Positions 31,318 to 40,097 of a stretch of DNA of 52,479 nt are shown here, piece after piece. Every line of letters starts with the position of its first letter. Position 1 is the stretch's first letter. Both the position numbers and the translations under genes were made by a program. The notes under the pieces were generated by a model. The model ran no database searches. It had not been told where the DNA came from and saw nothing but the letters and a program-made list of their open reading frames with translations. Source of the stretch: Actinomycetota bacterium (GTDB taxonomy: Bacteria > Actinomycetota > Acidimicrobiia > Spongiisociales > UBA5794); the NCBI GenBank assembly GCA_030123765.1, contig JASJXX010000007.1, positions 1-52,479 on the forward strand. Direction: 5' to 3'.

Positions 31318-32094
31318 TTGGCAGATGGAAACGGGAGAGGCGGCATCAAGGAAGCCGTAGCAGGGATGGGAAGTCATCTCCGCGAATCTCAGGTGTGGAA
31401 CTCGATCTTCCGCCCTGGCTCCCCGATGCGATCAGACAACAGCGATTCACCCCGGAACCGCTCATACGTGGTGATGAACAACGTGCTGTACCACCTCCAC
31501 CCGGTGAAGGTGAAGCGCCATGGTGTCAGGATCTCCTACACGCTCTGCCTGGGTGGGCTGAGCTTCTTCCTCTTCATCCTGCTCACCATCACAGGTATCT
31601 TCCTGATGTTCTACTACCGGCCAACGTCACCTCAGGCCTATTTCGATCTTCAAGCCCTCGGGTCGGATGTGGCCTTCGGGCAGCTCGTGCGCAATATGCA
31701 CAGGTGGGGCGCCCACATCATGGTGCTCACTGTCTTCCTCCACATGAGTCGCGTGTTCTATCACGGCGCGTACAAGCCACCGCGTGAGTTCAACTGGGTT
31801 GTTGGCATTATTCTGCTGCTCTTCACACTTCTCCTGTCATTCACTGGATATCTGCTGCCTTGGGATCAACTCGCGCTCTGGGCGGTGACCGTCGGATCGA
31901 ACATGGCGGGCTACACACCTGTGTTCGGTGAACAAGTGACTTTTGCGTTGGTGGGTGGAATCCAGATCACGGCAGATACGTTGCTGCGGTGGTACGTCCT
32001 CCACGTGCTCTTCCTCCCCTTCATCATGGTTATCTTTATGGCCGTCCACTTCTGGCGTGTCCGTAAAGATGGCGGCCTCTCCGGACCCCTCTAA
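31318..32094 (+). CDS. qcrB: Cytochrome b, N-terminal half (b6-type)
   Basis: A 258-residue four-helix cytochrome b of a quinol-cytochrome c reductase. Haem ligands are the His pair with 13 residues between them in MHRWGAHIMVLTVFLH and the pair with 14 between them in LHVLFLPFIMVIFMAVHF; the 14-residue gap is the b6f arrangement rather than bc1. LCLGGLSFFLFILL and FYYRPT align with the b6 segment that holds the Cys ligand of the extra haem c(i), and that Cys is present. GYLLPWDQLALWAVTVGSN fits the quinol site region. A ~60-residue N-terminal extension precedes the fold. TTG start after GAGGAG. Confidence 0.88.
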   Translation: MADGNGRGGIKEAVAGMGSHLRESQVWNSIFRPGSPMRSDNSDSPRNRSYVVMNNVLYHLHPVKVKRHGVRISYTLCLGGLSFFLFILLTITGIFLMFYYRPTSPQAYFDLQALGSDVAFGQLVRNMHRWGAHIMVLTVFLHMSRVFYHGAYKPPREFNWVVGIILLLFTLLLSFTGYLLPWDQLALWAVTVGSNMAGYTPVFGEQVTFALVGGIQITADTLLRWYVLHVLFLPFIMVIFMAVHFWRVRKDGGLSGPL

Positions 32095-32103
32095 GGAGAT
32101 ATC

Positions 32104-32979
32104 GTGGCGCAGCTACCAGAGAGCCTCCTTAGACGGTCTGCAGAGGCGCGAGCGAAGGCGGAAGGCCGTTCCGTTGAGGATGTGCTCGCGGAGATAAAGG
32201 GCGAAGCGCCTCCTACGGCTCCTCCTCCCGCAGTCGCGGAGACACCGGCTCCGGCTGCAGGAGGTGGTGGAAGGGATCTTGACGCAGAGGCAGCGACGTT
32301 CGGTGTTCCCCGACCGCTTCTCGAACGGTCGATGTTCGCCAGGTCCAAGGCTGATGGCACACCGGTGCCGGCCATGGCGGGAGTTGCCGCCCCGGCCGCT
32401 GCAGCCACTGCCGTGACTGCCGCGCCTGCCCCGGCGCCAGCTGCCTTCTCGGGGCCACCGCCAGGCGTCCGCACGCAGCGCCTGCTGACAGTTGTCAAAG
32501 CTGGCGCGATTCAGGGGACGGGGAGAGAGCCAGAGGACAAGGTCAATGTGTGGCCACATCTGCTGGCGATCGAATTCGTGGCACTGCTGGCAATGCTTGC
32601 GTTTCTCACACTGTTGTCGGCGTTCGTGGACGCTCCGCTCCTTGAGTTCGCCAACTTCAATCAGCAGCCGAACCCGTCGAAGGCGCCTTGGTACTTCCTC
32701 GGCCTCCAGGAGCTTCTCGCGTACTTCGATCCACAGGTCGCGGGCATCATCATCCCCGGCTTCGGTGTGGCGGCGCTCGCGTTCATCCCGTACATAGACC
32801 GCAATCCCTCGGTACGGCCGTCTGACCGCAAGTTCGCTATCTCGCTCTTCACCGTGTTCTTCGTGGGAGCATCCGTGTTGACGATCTTCGGCTCCTTCTT
32901 CCGGGGACCCGGCTTCAACTTCGTGTTTCCATGGGTCGATGGAATATTCTTCGACGACCTACTGACGATTCTCGAATGA
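32104..32979 (+). CDS. Cytochrome b, C-terminal half (subunit IV-like) with N-terminal helical modules
   Basis: A 291-residue protein. The last ~150 residues are the three-helix C-terminal half of cytochrome b (subunit IV), with NPSKAPWYFLGLQELL in place of PEWY, as in many menaquinol complexes. The first ~150 residues are foreign to the family: residues 3-34 (LPESLLRRSAEARAKAEGRS ... VLAEIKG) and ~63-92 (VPRPLLERSMFARSKADGTP) are copies of the helical module also found in the minus-operon cytochrome c, joined by Ala/Pro-rich linkers. In the known topology this end is cytoplasmic. GTG after AAGGAG, 9 bp downstream of qcrB. The last bases overlap the Rieske ATG. Confidence 0.85.
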   Translation: MAQLPESLLRRSAEARAKAEGRSVEDVLAEIKGEAPPTAPPPAVAETPAPAAGGGGRDLDAEAATFGVPRPLLERSMFARSKADGTPVPAMAGVAAPAAAATAVTAAPAPAPAAFSGPPPGVRTQRLLTVVKAGAIQGTGREPEDKVNVWPHLLAIEFVALLAMLAFLTLLSAFVDAPLLEFANFNQQPNPSKAPWYFLGLQELLAYFDPQVAGIIIPGFGVAALAFIPYIDRNPSVRPSDRKFAISLFTVFFVGASVLTIFGSFFRGPGFNFVFPWVDGIFFDDLLTILE

Positions 32980-33836
32980 CACCTACCACCATCTTCATGT
33001 TGATCATCGTTGCCGCTGCATTGATCGTGGCTGCTGGCATCGTTGCCGTCGCGTCCAGACGTAAGGACTCCGAGGGCGCCGTCACCCAGGCCGAACTTGA
33101 TCGTAAGGCGGCCAAGGCAGACCGGGCAAGGAGACAGGCCATCGAGGAAGTTGCCGCTTCCCACGGAGGTGGCGTGACCACGACCGCGGTCATGGTGGTC
33201 GAGGCGCCAGCCGAGTACCGGGATGACGAGCCGCGCAGAGAGATCTCGGAGGTTGAGTACGGCGTCACGAGGCGGAAGTTCTTCAATCGTGCGATCGGCG
33301 CCGTGTTCGGCCTCTTCATGTTGCAGTTCGCCCTCGCAGGCCTCGCCTTCGTCTGGCCGAAACTGAAAGGCGGATTCGGAACACCCATCACGGTAGGTCC
33401 CGTTGCGGAGATCAAGGCCGAGGTTCTCCGGGAAGGAAAGGTCGTTCCCAAGGCCGTTCCAGCCGCCCAGGCATGGATCATTCCCTTTGAACTTTCAAAG
33501 CTGCCCGGTTCTTCGTTCGAAGAGATCCCGTTCGTCATCGCGGGAGGCGAGTCTGACGGCGTGGGACTCATGGCGTTGTGGCATCGCTGTGTTCACCTCG
33601 GATGTCGCGTCCCGGAGTGCATCCCATCCCAGGGGTTCGAGTGCCCCTGCCACGGTTCAAAGTTCAACCGTCACGGTGAGTACGAGGGAGGACCCGCACC
33701 GCGCAATTTCGATCGCTTCAGTGTGAGCGTGGATAGTGCAGGAAACTTCGTGATCGACACGGGAACGATCGTTCAGACGGCCAGGTCCAAGAAAAAAACG
33801 GTGGCCTATCCGCAGGGCCCATTCTGCGTGGGGTGA
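32976..33836 (+). CDS. qcrA: Rieske iron-sulfur subunit of the bc-type complex
   Basis: A 286-residue protein. A first hydrophobic segment (TIFMLIIVAAALIVAAGIVAV) is followed by a charged loop and a second helix (AIGAVFGLFMLQFALAGLAFVW) preceded by TRRKFFNRA, which resembles a Tat-type RR motif as in other Rieske proteins. The C-terminal domain has CVHLGC and CPCHGSKF, giving the 2Cys/2His ligands and disulfide, with a long insertion (RVPECIPSQGFE). It moves electrons from quinol to the c-type haem. The ATG at 32976 overlaps the previous stop (ATGA). Confidence 0.9.
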   Translation: MTPTTIFMLIIVAAALIVAAGIVAVASRRKDSEGAVTQAELDRKAAKADRARRQAIEEVAASHGGGVTTTAVMVVEAPAEYRDDEPRREISEVEYGVTRRKFFNRAIGAVFGLFMLQFALAGLAFVWPKLKGGFGTPITVGPVAEIKAEVLREGKVVPKAVPAAQAWIIPFELSKLPGSSFEEIPFVIAGGESDGVGLMALWHRCVHLGCRVPECIPSQGFECPCHGSKFNRHGEYEGGPAPRNFDRFSVSVDSAGNFVIDTGTIVQTARSKKKTVAYPQGPFCVG

Positions 33837-33843
33837 TCACGAA

Positions 33844-35427
33844 GTGAACTACTTGACCATTGTGAGCGCTGCCGGCGCGGAAGAAACCGCCGCTTTAGGT
33901 GGCGGGCTCGGAATCGGCGCGTACGCACTCATCCTCGTTGTGGCGCTGCTCCTCGGTTGGATGGGATACCTCTTCGTCAACTCTCGCCGATCCAAGATCG
34001 CGGCTCAGGAGCCGGCGCCTCTGAACTTGACCCCCGGCGTTTCAGACGACGAGCTTGAGAACAAGAAGCTGACGCGCGTGCTGCGCGCCGCTCTGCTCGG
34101 GTCGGCGCTCATGGCGATCATCATGCCGTGGTACGCCTTCAACGAACCAGGACGGCAGGAGGCATTTGCCGAGGCAGTTGTCAACCTGGACATCGAGGAA
34201 GGCGCGCACTGGTACAGCCCCGGCGGCTTCGCCTGTGCCGATTGTCACGGTCCGGCAGGGGGCGGTGGCAGCGCACCATTCAAGGAGGTTCGCTCCGGGG
34301 TCGCCACGGTGTGGGCTGTCCCGCCGCTCGACGACGTGTTCTTCCGGTATGAAGAGGATGAGGTCCGACAGTGGATCGTGTTCGGTGTCCATGGCACCCC
34401 GATGCCGGCGAACGGACTGGACGGTGGCGGGTCGATGACCGTCCAGGAAGTTGATCAGGTGATTGCCTTTCTCCGGTCTATCCAGATCAGCCAGCAAGAG
34501 GCATTCGCCAAGTCCCAGGGTGTAGCCGAGCGTGCGCTGACCCAACTTGAAGGCGGTGTCGCGGCGACAGAGAAGCTCATCGCCTTCCAGGTGGCGCAGA
34601 TCGAGGAGGTCAGAGCTGCTCCAGGGAACCTGAACGTCGTCGGTACGCTCCCTGATGACGTCAAGAACTTCCTTCAGGCACCAGGTATGTGCACGGAGGA
34701 GTCCGCGGCACTCGTCAGTACGACGTGTGACCAGCCAGGCACCGACACAGATCGGGACGGGCTCACCGATGAGGCCGAGAAAGGCCTCACCGCGATCGCC
34801 GGGGTCGCCTATCAGCATCTCAAAGAGATCCAATTCCTCGCCGATCAAGACGTGTATGGACTCGTATCACAGCGTGCGTACGACCTTCGCTTCGACCCAT
34901 TCGACGCCTTCACCGGTGGGAGCGGTGATCTTGCGGACGCCGAAGCCCTGCTCCTGCATGTGGGAACCGATGTGCTGCTGCTCTCCGTAACCGCCGAGCG
35001 TCAGGTCCCATTCCTCGAAGGCCTCGAGTCCGGCCTCGCGTTCCTCCAGGACGCTCTCGAGAAGCGCCTCTGGGAGATCGATTTTGCTGCGGTCGCATCC
35101 GAGATGGATGTGAGCGAGGGGGACGCCAGGCTCGCAGTGGGACTCTTCAACGGCTACTGCGCGCAGTGTCACACCGCGGGTTTCTCCGCCGGACCCACCT
35201 TCAGCCAGGGACCCGGAACCGGAGCATGGGGGCCGTCGCTCGTGAACGGTCGCTCCGAAATCCAGTTCCCGGACATCCAGGACCAGATCATGTTCATCAT
35301 CTCAGGGTCGGTGCACGCAAGGAAGTATGGACTCAACGGGCTCGGTTCCGGCCGGATGCCTGGCTTCGGCACGGTACTCTCCGAGCTTCAGATCGAGTTG
35401 ATCGTCAAGTACGAGAGGACGCTGTGA
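33844..35427 (+). CDS. Membrane-anchored dihaem cytochrome c with a Ca-loop insertion
   Basis: A 527-residue protein. Two N-terminal membrane helices (~25-46 and ~83-101) bracket a cytoplasmic loop, leaving the rest outside. The first cytochrome c module has CADCH near residue 137 and GTPMPANG; the second has CAQCH near 440 and GRMPGFG, so each haem has a plausible Met ligand. Between them is a ~230-residue helical segment containing DTDRDGLTDEAE, a perfect D-x-D-x-DG-x-x-D-x-x-E calcium loop. It is the likely electron exit of the bc-type complex. GTG start 8 bp after qcrA; stop overlaps the next gene. Confidence 0.88.
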   Translation: MNYLTIVSAAGAEETAALGGGLGIGAYALILVVALLLGWMGYLFVNSRRSKIAAQEPAPLNLTPGVSDDELENKKLTRVLRAALLGSALMAIIMPWYAFNEPGRQEAFAEAVVNLDIEEGAHWYSPGGFACADCHGPAGGGGSAPFKEVRSGVATVWAVPPLDDVFFRYEEDEVRQWIVFGVHGTPMPANGLDGGGSMTVQEVDQVIAFLRSIQISQQEAFAKSQGVAERALTQLEGGVAATEKLIAFQVAQIEEVRAAPGNLNVVGTLPDDVKNFLQAPGMCTEESAALVSTTCDQPGTDTDRDGLTDEAEKGLTAIAGVAYQHLKEIQFLADQDVYGLVSQRAYDLRFDPFDAFTGGSGDLADAEALLLHVGTDVLLLSVTAERQVPFLEGLESGLAFLQDALEKRLWEIDFAAVASEMDVSEGDARLAVGLFNGYCAQCHTAGFSAGPTFSQGPGTGAWGPSLVNGRSEIQFPDIQDQIMFIISGSVHARKYGLNGLGSGRMPGFGTVLSELQIELIVKYERTL

Positions 35428-35936
35428 TGGATCGGCTATCTCGCATGGTGCAGCGCATACAGCGCGAAGAATCGGGTATCACGAAGCTTGAGACGCTCGG
35501 TCTGATCTCCTTCGTCGCTGCTCTGCTCTCCATGGTCCCCGCGGTCCGTGAGTTCGTCGTTGGGCTCATCGGCATCGTATTCGGCCAGATGGACCCCGAG
35601 ACGGGACATCCGAATGAGTTCTCGACCTTCACGAGAGGTGTTGCCATCGTCGCAGGTGCGATCCTCGTGTTCATCGGGTCCGGGTGGTTCCTGCTCTGGA
35701 CGAACCTCGGCAAGCGTCTCTCGTTCCTCCTCACAGGCGCCGCGACTTTCGGGTGGCTCGTGATCAACGGCGTCCTCTTCATCGTGTACGCACCTCGTGG
35801 GGTCCGACCGGAGAACCTTGAGGGCTTGAACTCGATCCAGGTGCGGCTCCCGGCGATCGCGATGACGGCGGGCTCGGTTGTGCTCTTCATCATGTTCTAC
35901 ATAGCGCTCCATCGCTACGAGACAGACGAGGCGTAG
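35427..35936 (+). CDS. Four- to five-helix membrane protein, last gene of the bc-type operon
   Basis: A 169-residue protein with an amphipathic start (MDRLSRMVQRIQREESG) and hydrophobic helices such as GLISFVAALLSMVPAV, GVAIVAGAILVFIGSGWFLLW, LLTGAATFGWLVINGVLFIVY and IAMTAGSVVLFIMFYIAL. The track's longer version (35166) reads into the cytochrome gene in another frame; the ATG at 35427 overlaps its stop (TGATG). I do not recognise the family. Conserved coupling implies a small structural subunit of the complex. Confidence 0.7.
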   Translation: MDRLSRMVQRIQREESGITKLETLGLISFVAALLSMVPAVREFVVGLIGIVFGQMDPETGHPNEFSTFTRGVAIVAGAILVFIGSGWFLLWTNLGKRLSFLLTGAATFGWLVINGVLFIVYAPRGVRPENLEGLNSIQVRLPAIAMTAGSVVLFIMFYIALHRYETDEA

Positions 35937-35967
35937 CCCGCTCCCTGTGCCTTGGAGTCTTGGCTAC
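35933..35967. terminator. Hairpin between the convergent bc-type operon and rex
   Basis: GTAGCC (35933-35938) and GGCTAC (35962-35967) are complementary, with an inner CTCC/GGAG pairing. It overlaps the end of both convergent genes and could act as a bidirectional terminator. Confidence 0.45.
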
Positions 35968-36584
35968 ATGTGTTTCAGATGGAACGCGAGGATCCCGAGT
36001 TCTGTTGAGAGGTCCACCCTACGCACGGAGACGCCGTCGTCGGTTTTGAGTATCGTTGGGGCGAGGTTGAGAATCGATCGAACGCCGCTAGCCATCAGAC
36101 GGTCGGCGACGGACTGAGCTGTGGAGGGCGGCGTCGCGATGATGCCGATCTCCACCCGCTTCTCTTCGACGATCTGCTCCAGCTGACGGAGCGACTCGAC
36201 GATAAGCCCGTTGACTCTCGTGCCGATCTTCGCCTCGTCGACGTCGAGGACGGCCACGATCTCGAAGCTCCAGGTAGAGAAGCCCTTGTAATTCGCGAGA
36301 GCTGCACCCATGTTCCCTGCTCCGACCACGATGACAGGGTGAACGGAGGTGAGCCCGAGTACCTTGCGAATCTGTTCGCGTAGATCCTCGTGGTTGTAAC
36401 CGACGCCTCGCGTGCCCTGACTCCCGAGGTAGGAGAGGTCCTTACGAATCTGCGCTGAGTTCACGCCCGCCGCCTGTGCGAGGTCCTCGGACGAACATGC
36501 GCTGTCCGTATGGGCCATGTCGCTGAGACATCGCAGATAGAGTGGCAGTCGCGCCACCGTAGCTTCGGGAATGCTGACCTTCAT
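35964..36584 (-). CDS. rex: Redox-sensing transcriptional repressor Rex
   Basis: A 206-residue repressor that senses NADH/NAD+. The N-terminal winged helix has SEDLAQAAGVNSAQIRKDLSYLGSQGTRGVGY, including the family's DNA-contact segment, and the Rossmann domain has VIVVGAGNMGAALANY and the C-terminal swapped helix ELGILAFHLKHM. I chose the ATG at 36584, which gives normal Rex length; the track start at 36821 runs through the nuo promoter region. In Streptomyces Rex represses nuo and cytochrome bd genes, so its divergent position next to nuoA is telling. I could not find a clean Rex operator in the 113-bp gap. Confidence 0.93.
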   Translation of the reverse strand: MKVSIPEATVARLPLYLRCLSDMAHTDSACSSEDLAQAAGVNSAQIRKDLSYLGSQGTRGVGYNHEDLREQIRKVLGLTSVHPVIVVGAGNMGAALANYKGFSTWSFEIVAVLDVDEAKIGTRVNGLIVESLRQLEQIVEEKRVEIGIIATPPSTAQSVADRLMASGVRSILNLAPTILKTDDGVSVRRVDLSTELGILAFHLKHM

Positions 36585-36697
36585 GGTACGAACCTTAGGG
36601 TCTCGAGGACAGCGGCCAGCTCTCAGTGAGCGCCGACCGGCGGCGAGCCTCCCTCTGTCTACTAATGGGGCCGCTACGGGGGTTAACCTCAGCAACG
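36585..36697. promoter_or_regulatory. rex-nuoA divergent intergenic region
   Basis: This 113-bp gap must hold promoters for both rex and the 14-gene nuo operon. I searched it by eye for TTGTGAA-N4-TTCACAA and related half-sites and saw only partial matches. No strong -35/-10 pair stands out either. Confidence 0.4.
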
Positions 36698-37120
36698 ATG
36701 GAGTTCGCTGACTACCTCCCGATTGCGCTGATGACGATCCTCGGCATCGCCTTTGCCGGTGGGTCGCTCCTGCTCTCAAGATGGATCGCCCCGAACAATC
36801 CGACACCAGAGAAGCTCGCACCGTACGAGTGCGGGATCGTCCCTCTTCAGGATCCCGTTCAACGCTTCCCCGTCAAGTTTTACCTCGTGGCGATGATCTT
36901 TGTCATCTTCGACGTCGAGATCGTCTTCTTGTTCCTCTGGGCTGTCCGCATGGATGAGTTTGGTTGGGCAGGGATCGCGGTAGTGGTGCTGTTCATGGTG
37001 ATGCTCCTCGAGACTCTCGCCTATGTTTGGAAGCGGGGCGCCCTTGACTGGAACGTCGCACGACGTGCCCGGTATCGAAAGGTCGTCGCCCCGGATGCTT
37101 CGATCGAAGAGGCCGCCTGA
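36698..37120 (+). CDS. nuoA: NADH-quinone oxidoreductase subunit A
   Basis: A 140-residue, three-helix membrane subunit of complex I, near the quinone cavity. [21 protein letters not shown] contains the conserved Cys of the loop that moves on quinone binding, and [14 protein letters not shown] is the acidic second helix. I chose the ATG at 36698 at the start of MEFADYL; the track start adds an unlikely leader. Its stop overlaps nuoB (TGATG). First gene of an uninterrupted nuoA-N operon. Confidence 0.95.
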   Translation: MEFADYLPIALMTILGIAFAGGSLLLSRWIAPNNPTPEKLAPYECGIVPLQDPVQRFPVKFYLVAMIFVIFDVEIVFLFLWAVRMDEFGWAGIAVVVLFMVMLLETLAYVWKRGALDWNVARRARYRKVVAPDASIEEAA

Positions 37121-37605
37121 TGGCCGGGGTATCGAGCGAACCGGGATTTCTTCTCACGACGATCGAGAAGGGTGCAAACTGGGCGCGTACTCGCTCCATG
37201 TGGCCGGCGACTTTTGGCCTCGCGTGCTGCGCCATTGAGATGATGGGCACCGGAGCTGCGCATAACGACCTTGCCCGCTTCGGCATGGAAGTGTTCCGCG
37301 CCTCACCACGCCAGGCAGATTTGATGATCGTTGCGGGGCGTGTCAGCCAGAAGATGGCACCTGTGCTGCGGCAGGTCTATGACCAGATGGCCGAACCGAA
37401 ATGGGTTCTGTCCATGGGTGCATGCGCTTCGACCGGTGGCATGTTCAACAACTACGCGCTTGTTCAGGGTGTCGACGCGGTCGTGCCCGTCGATATCTAT
37501 ATACCCGGATGCCCCCCGGGGCCTCAGTCCCTTATGCACGGAATACTGAGTTTGCACGAGAAGATCATGTCGGGCGAGATCCAGCGCTCCACAGGGTTGG
37601 TGTGA
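37120..37605 (+). CDS. nuoB: NADH-quinone oxidoreductase subunit B
   Basis: A 161-residue peripheral-arm subunit that holds cluster N2, the last Fe-S centre before quinone. The tandem Cys ligands in [12 protein letters not shown], the Cys in [12 protein letters not shown] and that in [10 protein letters not shown] are all present. It overlaps nuoA and is followed by the TTG start of nuoC after one base. Confidence 0.96.
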   Translation: MAGVSSEPGFLLTTIEKGANWARTRSMWPATFGLACCAIEMMGTGAAHNDLARFGMEVFRASPRQADLMIVAGRVSQKMAPVLRQVYDQMAEPKWVLSMGACASTGGMFNNYALVQGVDAVVPVDIYIPGCPPGPQSLMHGILSLHEKIMSGEIQRSTGLV

Positions 37606-37606
37606 G

Positions 37607-38095
37607 TTGAACGACGTCATCGCTGCTCTCGTTGCACCGTTCGACGCTGCCGAGGTTGTGGAACGCTCGTACGCGTCGAGTGCAACGACCTATCACATGA
37701 TTGCGATCCCTGTGGAGGAGTGGGTTCTCTTCGCTCAGGCTGCGAAGGAGAACGGGTTCGACACCTTCATCGACCTCTTCGCCGCGGATCACTTCTCGGA
37801 AGCGCCACGCTTCGAGGTCACGCTCATCCTGCTCTCTATGACCGCGAAGGAACGCATCGTCGTTACTACGCGCGTGCCGTATGACGACCCGAGCGTTCCC
37901 ACACTCACCAACGTGTTCCAGGGAGCGAACTTCTATGAACGCGAGGCGTACGACATGTTCGGGATTGACTTCCCCGGACATCCCGATCTCACGAGGATCC
38001 TCCTCCCGGACGACTGGGTGGGCCATCCACTGAGGAAGGACTACGACATCGGTGCGGTCCCTGTGCAGTTCAAGGCAGGGAGCGCCGACCTATGA
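37607..38095 (+). CDS. nuoC: NADH-quinone oxidoreductase subunit C
   Basis: A 162-residue subunit with the 30-kDa signature [20 protein letters not shown] ... [17 protein letters not shown], which contacts NuoD. It is separate from NuoD, unlike the E. coli fusion. TTG start at 37607; the stop overlaps nuoD (ATGA). The N-terminal half is divergent, as is common in actinobacterial NuoC. Confidence 0.93.
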   Translation: MNDVIAALVAPFDAAEVVERSYASSATTYHMIAIPVEEWVLFAQAAKENGFDTFIDLFAADHFSEAPRFEVTLILLSMTAKERIVVTTRVPYDDPSVPTLTNVFQGANFYEREAYDMFGIDFPGHPDLTRILLPDDWVGHPLRKDYDIGAVPVQFKAGSADL

Positions 38096-39471
38096 GCGAT
38101 GCAACGGAGAGGGCCGAGAGCGTTGAGGAGAAGCGTCGCGCACAGCACGAGATCTGGGTCTCAGGCACCGAAGAGCGGATGCCGTTCGCGGCGTCAACAA
38201 ACGAAGGCAGCCAGGAGATGCTCCCGCGAGACCAGGACCCTGCACTCGACATCCAACGTGGCATCGCTGTTGACGACGACTTCGTCACGCCCGAGCGTGT
38301 CGTTAGCGCGGAGCGCCAGATTATCAACATGGGCCCGCAGCACCCCTCCACGCACGGCGTGCTCCGACTTCAGATGGAGCTCGACGGCGAGACCGTCACC
38401 AGGGTGAAGCCGATCATCGGATACCTCCACACGGGTATGGAGAAGACAGCCGAGACCCTCAGCTACGCACAGGGCCCAACCAACGTCACCCGCATGGACT
38501 ATCTCTCTCCCTTCGCGAACGAGCTCACCTTTTCGCTGACCGTTGAACAGCTCCTTGGAATCGATGTGCCACCCCGAGCCGACGCGATCCGTGTCCTCAT
38601 GACAGAGCTCAACCGGGTCGCGAGCCATCTTCTCTCGTCGGCGACGATGGGGATGGACGTTGGCGCTATATCCATGATGATCTACGGATGGCGAGAGCGC
38701 GAGATCTGCCTCGACTTCTTTGAGAAGGTCACAGGCTTGAGGATGAACCACAACTATATCCGGCCGGGCGGAGTCGCAGCTGAGCTGCCCGACGGGTGGG
38801 AGGACGACGTGACGAACCTCATCAAGGTCGTCAACGCCGGAGTCGACGAGTACGAGGAGCTGCTCAACGGGAACCCGATCTTTCTTGACCGCACGCTGGG
38901 CGTCGGCGTTCTCACCCCTGAAGAGATTAAGCAATTCGGGATCACCGGTCCTGTAGCACGGGCCTCGGGCGTCGACTGGGACTTACGCAAGGCGCACCCG
39001 TACTGCGGCATCGAGCGGTACACGTTCGACGTGCCCCTCGGCAAGCATGGTGACGTGTTCGACCGGTACAAGGTACGCATCGATGAGATCCGCGAGTCGT
39101 TGCGCATCGCCGAGCAGGTCATCGTCACCATTCCGTCGGGCGACTACCGCACGACCGACCCGAAAGTGACTCCGCCACCCCGGGCGCGGATCGGCGAATC
39201 CATGGAAGCCCTGATCCATCATTTCAAACTGTTCACCGAAGGCGTCAACGTTCCCGCAGGCACGGCGTATCAGGCAGTTGAAGGCCCACGGGGGGAGCTC
39301 GGCTGCTACATCATCTCTAAGGGTGGAGCCCGCCCGTGGCGCATGCGTTGGCGAGCCCCCTCCTTCGCTGTCGTCCAGGCGCTCCCTGTGATGATGACGG
39401 ACTCGCTCATCGCCGATGTGATAGCGACTCTCGCGTCGACGGATCCTGTACTCGGGGACGTTGATCGATGA
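38092..39471 (+). CDS. nuoD: NADH-quinone oxidoreductase subunit D
   Basis: A 459-residue subunit lining the quinone pocket. [15 protein letters not shown] carries the pocket His, and [13 protein letters not shown] and [18 protein letters not shown] are family motifs. The conserved part starts near residue 80, so there is a charged N-terminal extension ([14 protein letters not shown] ...) longer than usual. The true start could be internal, but the overlap with nuoC supports 38092. Confidence 0.95.
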   Translation: MSDATERAESVEEKRRAQHEIWVSGTEERMPFAASTNEGSQEMLPRDQDPALDIQRGIAVDDDFVTPERVVSAERQIINMGPQHPSTHGVLRLQMELDGETVTRVKPIIGYLHTGMEKTAETLSYAQGPTNVTRMDYLSPFANELTFSLTVEQLLGIDVPPRADAIRVLMTELNRVASHLLSSATMGMDVGAISMMIYGWREREICLDFFEKVTGLRMNHNYIRPGGVAAELPDGWEDDVTNLIKVVNAGVDEYEELLNGNPIFLDRTLGVGVLTPEEIKQFGITGPVARASGVDWDLRKAHPYCGIERYTFDVPLGKHGDVFDRYKVRIDEIRESLRIAEQVIVTIPSGDYRTTDPKVTPPPRARIGESMEALIHHFKLFTEGVNVPAGTAYQAVEGPRGELGCYIISKGGARPWRMRWRAPSFAVVQALPVMMTDSLIADVIATLASTDPVLGDVDR

Positions 39472-40097
39472 CGACCGTGATCGCACACTGGAGCCATGAC
39501 AATCGGAAGAGAGCCGAGTCGATCCTCGCCTCCTACCCCGAGAGACGGTCGGCCATCATGCCCCTCCTGTACGTAGCGAGCCTCGAGCATGACTATGTGA
39601 CTTCTGACGCGATGCGTGACGTGGCTGCGCTCATCGGCATCACCCCTGTGCAGGTCCAGTCAGTCGCCTCCTTCTACACGATGTTCAAACGTTCCCGTGT
39701 CGGCGACTACCTCGTGTCGGTGTGCACGTCAATCTCGTGTTATCTCGTGGGGGCAGATGATGTGCTTAGCGCAGTCGAGAACTTGGTTGAGGGCGGCAGA
39801 GATGATGCAGGGGAGGATGCGTCGATCTCCGTAGAGCACGTGGAGTGCCTCGGAGCGTGCGGCGGAGCTCCTGCCGTCCAGGTCAATTATGAGCTGATCG
39901 AGGGTGTGACTCCAGAGAAGGCCGAAGCCCTCATCGGGTGGCTCAGAGCCACGAGCCCCGAGGTGGTCCTCGCCGACGAGATGCAGCAACTCTTCGGGGG
40001 CCGACGGTCCTTCGACTGGGGACCGTCAGAGGCCGAGGGTGCGACGCGGCCGCTCCCTGCGTTCGGACCGTACGGGTCAGCGAGGGAGTGCCGATGA
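39468..40097 (+). CDS. nuoE: NADH-quinone oxidoreductase subunit E
   Basis: A 209-residue [2Fe-2S] thioredoxin-fold subunit of the NADH module. Cluster N1a ligands are in CTSISCYLVGA and ECLGACGGAPAVQVN. VASFYTMFKRSRVGDYLVSVC is family-typical. It ends in a ~40-residue tail beyond the fold. Overlaps at both ends (ATGA) with nuoD and nuoF. Confidence 0.94.
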   Translation: MTTVIAHWSHDNRKRAESILASYPERRSAIMPLLYVASLEHDYVTSDAMRDVAALIGITPVQVQSVASFYTMFKRSRVGDYLVSVCTSISCYLVGADDVLSAVENLVEGGRDDAGEDASISVEHVECLGACGGAPAVQVNYELIEGVTPEKAEALIGWLRATSPEVVLADEMQQLFGGRRSFDWGPSEAEGATRPLPAFGPYGSARECR

